Origin: Acidobacteriota bacterium
GTDB taxonomy: Bacteria; Acidobacteriota; Terriglobia; Terriglobales; Acidobacteriaceae
Length of the DNA stretch: 64,000 bases
NCBI GenBank assembly: GCA_013289765.1
Contig: JABCZI010000005.1
Location: 186,001-250,000 of the forward strand
Direction: 5' to 3'
The position numbers and the translations under genes are program-made. Below, in pieces: positions 37,174-45,167 of this stretch. How positions within the stretch are numbered: the stretch's first letter is position 1; the number at the start of each line of letters is the position of its first letter. Under the pieces are notes generated by a model, which was not told where the DNA came from, made no database searches, and saw nothing but the letters and a program-made list of their open reading frames with translations.

Positions 37174-38745
37174 TTACTGTCCGCCCGTGTCTCCAGCGTC
37201 CTCTGTCTCTAAACCCTTCTCCGGCCGCAGCAACGGAAACAGAATCACATCGCGGATGGTGTGGGAATCAGTCAGCAGCATGCACAGTCGGTCCACGCCC
37301 ACACCCACTCCGCCTGCGGGCGGCATTCCGTAGGACAGCGCGCGAATGTAATCCTCATCCATCTGGTGCGCTTCATCGTCGCCGCGCTCTCGCTCCTTTA
37401 ACTGCGACTCGAAGCGCCGCCGCTGATCTTCAGGGTCGTTGAGCTCGCTGAATCCGTTCGAGATTTCCATCTGTCCCGCGAATATTTCAAAGCGCTCCGT
37501 CCACTCGGGATCATCCGGTTTCTGTTTCGATAGCGGGGACACCGCGGTAGGGAACTCGTAGATAATCGTCGGCTGGGTGAGGTGCTCCTCCGCTACGGCC
37601 TCAAACAAGCTCGCAATCGTTTTACCCATGGGCTCATTCGGATCGTAGGCCATGTGCGCGTGCGCCTGATTGAAGCGCTCGACCAGTTGCTTCACTCCAT
37701 CGTGCGACGCAAAATCACTCATCGTTGGCTTCGCACCTGCGGCTTCGGGCCAATATTGAATGATGGCTTCTCGCATAGTCAGGCGCTGCCAGTTCGCCCA
37801 ATCGATTTCCTGATCGCCCCATTTCGTTCTCGTAACACCATCGGGATGATCTTTGTCCTTCGTCACATCTTTCGCAGCTTGCGTAATCAACTCCTGCGTG
37901 AGATCCATCACGCCTTGGTAGTCGGTATAGGCTTGATAGAACTCGAGCATGGTGAATTCAGGATTCCAGCGCCAGCCCAGGCCTTCGTTGCGGAAGTTGC
38001 GATTGATTTCATACACGCGATCGAATCCGCCCACGACCAGCCGTTTCAAATAAAGTTCCGGGGCGATGCGCAGATACAAATCCATGTCGAGGGTGTTATG
38101 GTGCGTGACAAATGGACGCGCCACCGCTCCGCCGGCGATGGGTTGCATCATCGGGGTTTCGACTTCGATAAATCCGTGCGATTCCATGGTGTTCCGCAGC
38201 GATTGCACCAGCTTGCTGCGTTTCAAAAAGACTTCCCGCACTTCCGGATTCACCACTAGATCGACATAGCGCTGCCGGTAGCGCAACTCGACATCGGTGA
38301 GCCCGTGCCACTTCTCCGGCAGCGGCAGCAGATCTTTACTGAGAAATGTGATCTCCTCCACATGGACCGAGAGTTCGCCGGTGCGCGTGCGAAACAAATA
38401 TCCGCTGACCCCGATGTGATCGCCGAGGTCGAGGAGTTTGTACAATTCGAAGCCCGTTTCTCCGACGGCGTCTTTCTTTACGTAGATCTGCAGTCGCTGG
38501 CCGCCTTGCTGCAAGTGGGAGAATCCGGCCTTGCCCATCAGTCGAATTGCCATGATGCGTCCGGCGACGCGCACGTTGACTCGCGGATTCTCCAGTTGCT
38601 CCGCGGTCTTGCCGGAGTAGTCCGCGAGAATCTGCGGAATGGTGTGCGTGAAGTCGTACTTGCTTCGGTACGCGGTTTGTCCCAGCGCTTCGATCTGTTT
38701 CAGCTTCTGGCGCCGCAGTTCGTAAACGTTCTCGTCGAATGCCAA
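37174..38745 (-). CDS. lysS: Lysyl-tRNA synthetase, class II
   Basis: 523 residues, normal for bacterial LysRS. N-terminal OB-fold anticodon-binding domain (VAGRIMAIRLMGKAGFSHLQQGG, residues about 57-165), then the catalytic core: LRYRQRYVDL, motif 2 FRNEGLGWRWNPEFTMLEFYQAYTDY, and motif 3 GVGVDRLCMLLTDSHTIRDVILFPLLRPE. It charges tRNA-Lys. Not organised with other translation genes here. The 5' leader lies in 38746-38893 between it and the divergent RHH gene. Confidence 0.98.
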   Translation of the reverse strand: MAFDENVYELRRQKLKQIEALGQTAYRSKYDFTHTIPQILADYSGKTAEQLENPRVNVRVAGRIMAIRLMGKAGFSHLQQGGQRLQIYVKKDAVGETGFELYKLLDLGDHIGVSGYLFRTRTGELSVHVEEITFLSKDLLPLPEKWHGLTDVELRYRQRYVDLVVNPEVREVFLKRSKLVQSLRNTMESHGFIEVETPMMQPIAGGAVARPFVTHHNTLDMDLYLRIAPELYLKRLVVGGFDRVYEINRNFRNEGLGWRWNPEFTMLEFYQAYTDYQGVMDLTQELITQAAKDVTKDKDHPDGVTRTKWGDQEIDWANWQRLTMREAIIQYWPEAAGAKPTMSDFASHDGVKQLVERFNQAHAHMAYDPNEPMGKTIASLFEAVAEEHLTQPTIIYEFPTAVSPLSKQKPDDPEWTERFEIFAGQMEISNGFSELNDPEDQRRRFESQLKERERGDDEAHQMDEDYIRALSYGMPPAGGVGVGVDRLCMLLTDSHTIRDVILFPLLRPEKGLETEDAGDTGGQ

Positions 38746-38862
38746 GAGGATCCTTTAAAGAGGGAATTGCGCCTACTGGCGCACGAGACCATAGAAAATA
38801 TTGAAACGCGATTATAACAACCGCCTAAGCGTTTGGAGGCGAAAAGGCGAATAAGGTGTCTG

Positions 38863-38891
38863 TGTACGTACAAACCGTGGTACACTGGTAC
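38863..38891. promoter_or_regulatory. Palindrome and direct repeats before the RHH gene
   Basis: TGTACGTACA (38863-38872) is a perfect 10-base palindrome. GGTAC at 38879-38883 is repeated at 38887-38891, eight bases apart. The ATG of the ribbon-helix-helix protein follows three bases after this, with no ribosome site, and TACACT at 38881 resembles a -10. Closely spaced half-sites are the usual operator for RHH dimers. Confidence 0.4.
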
Positions 38892-38893
38892 GC

Positions 38894-39187
38894 ATGGCCG
38901 ACGATCCAAAGCTGCTGGTGGAACGGGTTCAAACCGGCGTCCGCATAGAGAAGCGCCTGCTCAAAGTCCTGAAAGCTTTTGCCGAGTACCACGACATGAC
39001 TCTGGGCGACCTTCTGGAAGGCATTGTTCTGCATGCATTCGACGGAAAGGTGCCTTTCAATCCAGCCTCCCTCGAACGGATCCAGGAACTAAAGCGTTTT
39101 TATGATTTCGATCTCGATTCCAGTGCCAGCCACCGTTTGAAGGAGATCAAAGCGCGGCCCGCCCGTAAGCGAAGCGCCGACAAATAG
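38894..39187 (+). CDS. Ribbon-helix-helix-like small DNA-binding protein
   Basis: 97 residues. The segment VQTGVRIEKRLLKVLKAFAEYHDMTLGDLLEGIVLHAF gives a beta strand and two helices in the spacing of an MetJ/Arc ribbon-helix-helix fold. The C terminus is basic (RLKEIKARPARKRSADK). No toxin gene follows, so a transcription factor role is more likely than an antitoxin role. First of three closely spaced genes (12 bases to the next). Confidence 0.6.
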   Translation: MADDPKLLVERVQTGVRIEKRLLKVLKAFAEYHDMTLGDLLEGIVLHAFDGKVPFNPASLERIQELKRFYDFDLDSSASHRLKEIKARPARKRSADK

Positions 39188-39199
39188 CGGAGGTTCAGC

Positions 39200-39322
39200 A
39201 TGACAGGACCACGAATGAAAACCGCCCTCATAGGATTGCAGTGGACGCTGGGCGTTGTGATTCTGATCGAAGCGGTGTTGGGTTGGGATGACAATTGTTT
39301 GATGGTGACGGTGAATCGATGA
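39200..39322 (+). CDS. Single-pass membrane peptide (40 aa)
   Basis: ATG 39200 lies six bases after GCGGAGG. The 40-residue product has one transmembrane segment (TALIGLQWTLGVVILIEAVLGW) and a short tail. The TGA overlaps the next start (ATGA at 39319), so translation is coupled. The segment resembles the first helix of DoxX-like membrane proteins, so it may be a truncated copy. Supported by the strong ribosome site and the overlap. Confidence 0.5.
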   Translation: MTGPRMKTALIGLQWTLGVVILIEAVLGWDDNCLMVTVNR

Positions 39323-39750
39323 CTAACAAAGAACTGATCCGCTGCTTCGAGAGCGACGCCGTGACCGAGGACTCTTTCCATCACGCCGATCATGTTCGGC
39401 TGGCGTTCGCCTATCTGTCCGAGTATCCGGTTCTACAGGCGCTGGAGAAATTTGCCACCGCACTAAAGCAATTCGCCGCCGCTCGCGGCAAGACGCAACT
39501 CTACAACGAAACCATTACCTGCGCATATTGTTTTCTGATCCGCGAGCGGATGGCGAACCTTGAAGGTACGAGCTGGGAGGAATTCGCGCGTCGCAATCCT
39601 GACCTACTGGTTTGGAAAGACGGTATCCTGAGCCGCTATTACCGCGAGGCCACTCTTAAGTCCGAGCTCGCGCGAAATGTTTTCTTGCTGCCCGATAAAG
39701 GCCTTGAGCTACGTGACATCTCTCTTGAAGTCGTGCGCAATCGGGACTAA
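39319..39750 (+). CDS. Conserved hypothetical protein, HxxDHVRLA type
   Basis: 143 residues from ATG 39319, which overlaps the stop of the small membrane gene. All-helical. Visible features: FHHADHVRLAFAYLSEYPVLQALEKFATALKQF and YNETITCAYCFLIRERM, then ARRNPDLLVWKDGILSRYYREATLKSELAR. Histidines and an acidic residue in the first motif could bind a metal. I do not recognise the function. Last gene of the RHH-membrane peptide-hypothetical set. Confidence 0.7.
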   Translation: MTNKELIRCFESDAVTEDSFHHADHVRLAFAYLSEYPVLQALEKFATALKQFAAARGKTQLYNETITCAYCFLIRERMANLEGTSWEEFARRNPDLLVWKDGILSRYYREATLKSELARNVFLLPDKGLELRDISLEVVRNRD

Positions 39751-39800
39751 GATGGCATCCTCAAGCGTTGCTGAGCAAGTAGAAATCGAGTGATTACGTT

Positions 39801-40157
39801 ATGCCGCAAAACTACGTCCCGATTTTTATTTTTATGGCAGTGATTGGCGTGCTGCTGCCAATCACGCTGCTGGCGGCGAAACTCGTGCGTCCAGACAATC
39901 CCAGCAAAACTAAACTGATGCCCTACGAGTGCGGAATCGATCCTATCGATAACGCCAGGGGCCGCTATACCGTCCGCTATTACATCATCGCAATTTTGTT
40001 TGTTGTATTCGACGTGGAGACTATCTTTCTATTTCCCTGGGCCGTGAAGTTCAAAGCGCTAGGAGTTTTCGGCCTCGCTGAAATGCTGATCTTCCTCGTC
40101 ATCCTCATCGCCGGTTACATCTGGGTGTGGAAAAAGGGCGCACTGGAATGGGTGTAA
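39801..40157 (+). CDS. nuoA: NADH-quinone oxidoreductase subunit A
   Basis: 118 residues with three transmembrane helices. Conserved MPYECGIDPIDNARGRYTVRYYIIAILFVVFDVETIFLFPWAV, including the loop cysteine and the D-V-E motif of the second helix. Membrane-arm subunit near the quinone site. First gene of the nuo operon; it overlaps the following PH-domain gene by ten bases. Confidence 0.96.
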   Translation: MPQNYVPIFIFMAVIGVLLPITLLAAKLVRPDNPSKTKLMPYECGIDPIDNARGRYTVRYYIIAILFVVFDVETIFLFPWAVKFKALGVFGLAEMLIFLVILIAGYIWVWKKGALEWV

Positions 40158-40483
40158 CGCCCCCCACGCCAGCAGCCGATCCGCAGGCTCAAGTCTTCAC
40201 GGCGAGCCGCTGGACGCAGGGCAATTTTATTTTTCCCACTCGTATTGTGATAAGCCCCCTGCGTGTAAGCCGTGTGAAATCGCGGTGGTTCGGTAGCAAC
40301 GATGAAACCATTGCGATGTCGAAGGTTGCCTCCGTCCATATTTCGACCGGCGTGCTCTGGTCGGAGATTCGCATTGAATCCACCGGCGGCACTGACCCCA
40401 TTACCAGCCACGGCCATCGCAAAGCCGATGCGCAGCGCATCCGCGATCTGATCGAAACTTACCAGGGTCAAGCGCGCTTGTAG
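40148..40483 (+). CDS. Bacterial PH-domain protein
   Basis: ATG 40148 overlaps the nuoA stop (an in-frame ATG at 40127 is inside nuoA). 111 residues. One beta-sandwich domain (about 25-105): FIFPTRIVISPLRVSRVKSRWFGSNDETIAMSKVASVHISTGVLWSEIRIESTGG, ending in the helix DAQRIRDLIETYQ, the pattern of bacterial PH domains (bPH). No membrane helix. It occupies the place nuoB normally has. No known complex I role for this domain. Confidence 0.75.
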   Translation: MGVTPPTPAADPQAQVFTASRWTQGNFIFPTRIVISPLRVSRVKSRWFGSNDETIAMSKVASVHISTGVLWSEIRIESTGGTDPITSHGHRKADAQRIRDLIETYQGQARL

Positions 40484-40507
40484 GCGCGGAAACTCTGAGT
40501 GCGGCCA

Positions 40508-40570
40508 CCGGGGCTGAAGCCCACGAACTGTGGACGCTTTACGCGGCGCTGAAGCGCCGCTCTTCCACGT
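40508..40570 (-). repeat. Interspersed double-hairpin repeat, copy B
   Basis: Copy of the element at 36291-36354 in opposite orientation. It contains CCGGGGCTGAAGCCC and GCGGCGCTGAAGCGCCGC (40543-40560). Its last bases (TCTTCCACGT) continue directly into the minisatellite. Confidence 0.85.
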
Positions 40571-40740
40571 GGGCGCGCTCTTCCACGTGGGCGCGCGAGT
40601 TCACGTGGGCGCACGAATCCGCGTGGGGCTGAATCCACGTTTTGGGGCACGGATCCAGGTAGCGGCGAATCCACGTTTGGGGCACGAATCTCGGTGGCGC
40701 TGAATCCAGGTGAGCGCGATTCGTGTGGGCGCACGTCTTT
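40561..40740. repeat. Degenerate minisatellite, unit 16-20 bp
   Basis: About ten imperfect units start with TCTTCCACGTGGGCGCGC, the tail of the hairpin repeat, and drift to forms such as AATCCACGTTTGGGGCACG and AATCCAGGTGAGCGCG. Units differ in length and sequence and there are no unique spacers, so it is not a CRISPR array. The region 40741-40985 beyond it has no gene; it leads into nuoC, with GGAGG rather far (about 19 bases) from the ATG. Confidence 0.75.
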
Positions 40741-40985
40741 CAATTTTGGCGCATGCCTTCCGGTTCCGCTCGCGCTGCATCCAGATAGATGGCTGGTTGA
40801 AACGCAGCCGTTTCCGCAAGCGAAGCGGATTCGTTATTTAAGGGATGAGGTCCTGCATTTTCAGCAGACTTCGGAAGTTTCGTTGAGAAGGTCGCGCAAG
40901 CTCGTTGACACCGTATCCTCAAGCTGATAAAAGTTAACGTTCTCTCCGTAACGCTTCGAGCCGGAGGTTTGCGCGTTCTCGAGCT

Positions 40986-41729
40986 ATGCCGGATGAAATC
41001 AAGTCGCCCTCTGCGTCGCCTGCCGGCGAACCCAAGCCCACGGCGGATCAGCCTGCCGTTTCCGGCGGCGTGAAAGCAGCTGATTCCGGCTCCGTTCCGT
41101 CGGATTCCACCGTGCCCGCCGCCAACGCGCCATCGGCGAAATCTGAAGTTCCCGCGAAGGCGGCGAGTGCTGCGCCGGCAACGCCTCCGGCAGCGAAACC
41201 CGCCGCGGCGGCGAAAGCTCCGGTGCCCACTCCGGTCGCTTGGAATTCGCCGATGGTGGCGAAGCTCACGAGCTCTTACGGTTCTGGCATTGAACCGCTG
41301 ACTTATGCCGGGCAGAACTATATGGTGGTGGACCGCTCCCTGATCCCAGAACTTCTACAAGTCCTCCGCAACGAAGAAGGGTTTGACTACTGCGTCGACA
41401 TCACTGCGGTTCATTATCTGCAACGCGAAAAGCAATTCGATGTGATCTGGGTGCTTTACTCTTTCGCGCGCAACGAACGCATCCGGGTAAAGACGCAGAT
41501 TCGGGACGGTGAAACTCTGCCCACTTCCGTTCCTATTTGGACGGGCGCCAACTGGCTGGAGCGCGAAGTTTACGACATGTTCGGCATCAAGTTTGACGGG
41601 CATCCCGACATGAAGCGAATTCTTCTGCCTGATGGGTGGAAGGGACATCCGCTGCGCAAGGATTACGGCATTCTGCAACAGGATAACGAGTGGGTGCAGA
41701 TTAATCTCGGCATTGAAAGCGGCCAGTGA
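40986..41729 (+). CDS. nuoC: NADH-quinone oxidoreductase subunit C, with extended N terminus
   Basis: 247 residues. Residues 1-85 are Ala/Pro/Lys/Ser-rich and disordered-looking; the NuoC (30 kDa) domain starts near 90: YMVVDRSLIPELLQVLRNEEGFDYCVDITAVHYLQR, VIWVLYSF, VPIWTGANWLEREVYDMFGIKFDGHPDMKRILLPDGWKGHPLRKDYG. The last segment is the family signature. Peripheral-arm subunit. A later start is possible, but the Ala-rich extension is in frame and has normal composition for acidobacterial NuoC as I remember it. Separated from nuoA by the PH gene and repeats. Confidence 0.95.
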   Translation: MPDEIKSPSASPAGEPKPTADQPAVSGGVKAADSGSVPSDSTVPAANAPSAKSEVPAKAASAAPATPPAAKPAAAAKAPVPTPVAWNSPMVAKLTSSYGSGIEPLTYAGQNYMVVDRSLIPELLQVLRNEEGFDYCVDITAVHYLQREKQFDVIWVLYSFARNERIRVKTQIRDGETLPTSVPIWTGANWLEREVYDMFGIKFDGHPDMKRILLPDGWKGHPLRKDYGILQQDNEWVQINLGIESGQ

Positions 41730-41773
41730 GAAACTGGCCAGCGAGGAACTAGTAAGAACGCCAGTAAGAACGA

Positions 41774-42928
41774 ATGATCGATCCGAACAGCTCGCTCTCG
41801 CATCTCGATCTCGAAACTCCCGAGAAGCCGTTTTTGGATGCGAACGAGCTCGTCATCAATATGGGGCCGCAACATCCCGCTACCCACGGCGTGTTGCGGG
41901 TGATCCTGCGTCTTGATGGCGAAAAAGTTCTCGGGCTGGAGTGCGTGATCGGCTATCTTCACCGCGGCGTCGAAAAGATTGGCGAGCACCGCACCTATAC
42001 GATGTTCAATCCTTACGTCGATCGTATGGATTACGTTGCAGCGGTGTCGAACGGGCTGGGATACTGCGAGACCGTCGAAAAACTTCTCAACGTGGAGGCG
42101 CCGCCACGCGCCCAGCACGTTCGCGTCATTCTCACCGAACTCAACCGCATCGCGAGTCATCAGTTGTGGCTGGGCACGCACGCGCTCGATATCGGCGCCA
42201 TCACGCCGCTCTTCTACACTTTCCGCGATCGCGAAGAAATTCTGAAGATCTACGAAAAATACTGCGGGGCGCGACTCACCACTCACGCCTTCCGCATCGG
42301 CGGCCTGCAATATGAAACTTATAGCGGTTTCGAAAAAGAAGTGAAGAACTTCCTAACTTTTTTTCGGCCCAAGATCGACGAGTATGAAGAGCTGCTCACC
42401 ACCAATCGCATCTGGGTCGAGCGTACGAAGAATGTTGGGATAATTTCCGGCAAAGACTGCATCGCGCTGGGAGTGACTGGCCCTGTACTCCGCGCCAGTG
42501 GCGTGAAGTGGGACTTGCGCAAAGCTCAACCTTACGCCAACTACAAGAACTTCGACTTCGATATTCCCATCGGACAGAACGGCGACACTTACGATCGATA
42601 CCTGGTTCGCGTGGCGGAGATGCGACAGTCGGTGCGCATTATCGAACAGGCCGTGGAGGCGCTTCCGGAAGGTCCCATCATGGCGAAAGTTCCGAAAGTC
42701 ATGAAGCCGGCGGCGGGTGAAGTCTATCACTCCATTGAAGCGCCGAAGGGGGAGTTGGGATATTTCATTGTCAGTGACGGATCCACACAGCCGTATCGGG
42801 TGCGCGTGCGTCCGCCATCGTTTGTGAATCTTCAGGCTCTGGATGTGATGTGCCGCGGCCAACTTGTGGCCGACGTGATCGCGGTGATCGGCACACTCGA
42901 TATTGTTCTCGGCGAGGTGGACCGCTGA
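41774..42928 (+). CDS. nuoD: NADH-quinone oxidoreductase subunit D
   Basis: 384 residues. The 49 kDa subunit pattern is clear: [60 protein letters not shown] and [27 protein letters not shown]. It shapes the quinone-binding pocket. Length is normal. The 44-base spacer after nuoC contains quasi-repeats. The stop overlaps the nuoH start. Confidence 0.97.
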   Translation: MIDPNSSLSHLDLETPEKPFLDANELVINMGPQHPATHGVLRVILRLDGEKVLGLECVIGYLHRGVEKIGEHRTYTMFNPYVDRMDYVAAVSNGLGYCETVEKLLNVEAPPRAQHVRVILTELNRIASHQLWLGTHALDIGAITPLFYTFRDREEILKIYEKYCGARLTTHAFRIGGLQYETYSGFEKEVKNFLTFFRPKIDEYEELLTTNRIWVERTKNVGIISGKDCIALGVTGPVLRASGVKWDLRKAQPYANYKNFDFDIPIGQNGDTYDRYLVRVAEMRQSVRIIEQAVEALPEGPIMAKVPKVMKPAAGEVYHSIEAPKGELGYFIVSDGSTQPYRVRVRPPSFVNLQALDVMCRGQLVADVIAVIGTLDIVLGEVDR

Positions 42929-44205
42929 TGGGGCAGGTCGTCCAATATATCCGGTCATACCTCAGCAGCGACCAGACTCCAGGCGCGGCTGGAAATATGT
43001 TCTGGGCGCTGGTTTACATCATGCTGGTATTTGGGGGACTCTCGGTCGCCGTGATCGCGATGAACTGGCTGGAGCGGAAAATCCTGGCGCACATGCAAGT
43101 GCGGCTAGGGCCCATGCGCGTTGGGCCTCACGGTCTGCTGCAGCCCATTGCCGACGCCATCAAGCTACTTCTTAAAGAAGACATCATGCCGGCCGAAGCC
43201 GATGGCGTCGTGTTCTGGATGGCTCCGTTCATCGTGGTGCTGGCCGCGTTCACGGTTTTTGTTGTGGTGCCGTTTGGACCGACGCATGCCATTACGGACA
43301 TGAATATCGGAATCCTATTTATGCTCGGGGTTTCTTCACTGAGTGTGCTGGGCATTGTGATGGCGGGCTGGGCCTCGAATTCGCACTATCCTCTGATTGG
43401 AGCACTGCGATCGAGCGCGCAGATGGTTTCGTATGAAGTGGCAATGGGATTGGCGGTTGTCTCGGCGATTCTGATGACCAGCCTGAACGCCGAGGGGACC
43501 GGAACACTCAGCATGATCGGCATCGTTCAGGCGCAGCAGGCGCAAGGCGAGTGGTTCATCTTTAAATTTTTTCCGCTGGGGCTGATCGCGTTTTTTATTT
43601 TTGCGGTGGCGATGGTCGCGGAAACCAACCGCGCGCCTTTCGATCTGGCAGAGGCCGAATCCGAATTAACAGCGGGCTTCCATACTGAATACAGCGGTTT
43701 TCGCTGGTCGTTATTTTTTCTGGCCGAATACTCTGCGATGATTGCGGTATCTTCTATCGCGGTAACGCTCTGGCTCGGCGGATGGCTGCGGCCGTTTCCG
43801 AATCTTTTGAATAGCTCGACATGGGATCTGGTCTTCTCGCTTTTTCCGGGCGTCACATTTCTGTTGTTCGCCGCAATGTGCTTCTACAATGCGGTCCGCA
43901 TGCCGAAGCATCCGCTTTTCCGGATTCAAACCATCGGCCTCGCGGGATTCGGAGTTGTCCTCGGCTTGATTGGACTTGTGTTGTTCCTGCCCGCCGTGAG
44001 TATGCGCGTTCAAGACATTTTCTGGTTCGCGGCGAAAGTTGCGGGCTTTATGTACCTCTATATCTGGTATCGTGGCACGTTCCCCAGATATCGTTTCGAT
44101 CAACTCATGCAGATGGGATGGAAAGTTCTGCTGCCAATGGGATTGGGCGTTCTGATTCTCACGGCTGGCGTAGCGCTGCTTCAACAAAGAATATGGCACC
44201 CGTAG
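42928..44205 (+). CDS. nuoH: NADH-quinone oxidoreductase subunit H
   Basis: Start ATG 42928 shares one base with the nuoD stop and follows GAGGTGG; 425 residues. Eight to ten membrane helices; signatures NWLERKILAHMQVRLGPMRVGPHGLLQPIADAIKLLLKED and MVAETNRAPFDLAEAESELTAGFHTEYSG. Longer than average NuoH. Quinone-site membrane subunit. Directly followed, with 13 bases overlap, by nuoJ, so the position of nuoI is empty. Confidence 0.97.
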   Translation: MGQVVQYIRSYLSSDQTPGAAGNMFWALVYIMLVFGGLSVAVIAMNWLERKILAHMQVRLGPMRVGPHGLLQPIADAIKLLLKEDIMPAEADGVVFWMAPFIVVLAAFTVFVVVPFGPTHAITDMNIGILFMLGVSSLSVLGIVMAGWASNSHYPLIGALRSSAQMVSYEVAMGLAVVSAILMTSLNAEGTGTLSMIGIVQAQQAQGEWFIFKFFPLGLIAFFIFAVAMVAETNRAPFDLAEAESELTAGFHTEYSGFRWSLFFLAEYSAMIAVSSIAVTLWLGGWLRPFPNLLNSSTWDLVFSLFPGVTFLLFAAMCFYNAVRMPKHPLFRIQTIGLAGFGVVLGLIGLVLFLPAVSMRVQDIFWFAAKVAGFMYLYIWYRGTFPRYRFDQLMQMGWKVLLPMGLGVLILTAGVALLQQRIWHP

Positions 44206-44702
44206 CTACACCATTTTTCTTTTACCTGTTTGCCGCGATCATGGTGATCGGCGGCATCATGGTAATCACGCGCAAGAATCCGGTGCATTCGGCGCTGGCA
44301 CTGATCGTCACGCTGCTGGCACAGGCGTCCGTTTATCTGATGCTCTATGCTCCGTTCGTTGCCGGCGTGCAGATTATTCTTTATGCCGGTGGGATCATGG
44401 TGCTGTTTTTGTTCGTGATCATGCTGGTCAGCATCGATCGCTCCATACGAGAGCGGCAATTCAACAGCCAGTGGGTGGTGGGACTAATCGCGGCGACGGC
44501 GCTGGGTGGATTATTTATTGCGGTCTATACGAAAGGTACGAATATTTTTCCGGAGCACGCGTTGTCGATCGTGGAGAGCGACAACACACAGCAGGTCGCC
44601 ACCATGTTGTACGGACAATATATGTTTCCCTTCGAGATTGCATCACTGTTGCTGCTGGTGGCGATTATCGGAGCGGTAGTAATGGCTAAGAAGAGAATTT
44701 AG
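44193..44702 (+). CDS. nuoJ: NADH-quinone oxidoreductase subunit J
   Basis: 169 residues from ATG 44193 inside the end of nuoH. Five membrane helices. Visible NuoJ pattern NPVHSALALIVTLLAQASVYLMLYAPFVAGVQIILYAGGIMVLFLFVIML. Membrane arm. Stop 44702. Confidence 0.94.
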   Translation: MAPVATPFFFYLFAAIMVIGGIMVITRKNPVHSALALIVTLLAQASVYLMLYAPFVAGVQIILYAGGIMVLFLFVIMLVSIDRSIRERQFNSQWVVGLIAATALGGLFIAVYTKGTNIFPEHALSIVESDNTQQVATMLYGQYMFPFEIASLLLLVAIIGAVVMAKKRI

Positions 44703-44712
44703 CACCTTAGTA

Positions 44713-44731
44713 CCCAGTACCTAGTACTGGG
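44713..44731 (+). repeat. Inverted repeat in nuoJ-nuoK spacer
   Basis: CCCAGTAC and GTACTGGG are exact arms around a three-base loop. They are followed by two copies of the unit AAGCTAG. A short hairpin in a coding spacer of one operon could affect mRNA stability, but it is more likely part of the quasi-repeat pattern seen in several spacers of this operon. Confidence 0.6.
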
Positions 44732-44756
44732 CAAAAGCTAGAAGCTAGAAGCTGAT

Positions 44757-45074
44757 ATGGAATCGATGCTGCACATCACGACGCTGCACTACTTAGTCCT
44801 CGGCGCTGCGCTGTTTCTGCTGGGGGTCATCGGCGTGCTGACGCGGCGCAACGTGGTCATCGTCCTGATGTCGATTGAATTGATTCTGAATGCCGTGAAC
44901 TTGAACCTCGTCGCCTTTTCCCGCATGTGGGGGGGATTGCACGGTCAGATATTCGCCATTTTTGTAATAACCGACGCTGCAGCCGAAGCCGCGGTTGGCC
45001 TCGGTATTCTGATCGCCTTCTTTCGCAATAAAGAGACGGTCAATATAGACGAAGTGAATTTGCTGAAGTGGTAG
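44757..45074 (+). CDS. nuoK: NADH-quinone oxidoreductase subunit K
   Basis: 105 residues, three helices. NuoK signatures [23 protein letters not shown] and [22 protein letters not shown] contain the two conserved membrane glutamates. ATG 44757; ATG 44766 in frame is an alternative. The ribosome site is weak. Proton-channel subunit. Confidence 0.95.
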   Translation: MESMLHITTLHYLVLGAALFLLGVIGVLTRRNVVIVLMSIELILNAVNLNLVAFSRMWGGLHGQIFAIFVITDAAAEAAVGLGILIAFFRNKETVNIDEVNLLKW

Positions 45075-45167
45075 GGAATGCAGTACCGAGTACCAGGTAC
45101 CGAGCATTCAGCACGCAAACTTTGCCAACGACTCACGACTAACAGTTAACGACCGACGACCGACGAC

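Noticed and set aside
40561..40740. CRISPR array
   Set aside because: Units are adjacent and degenerate with no unique spacers and no cas genes nearby.
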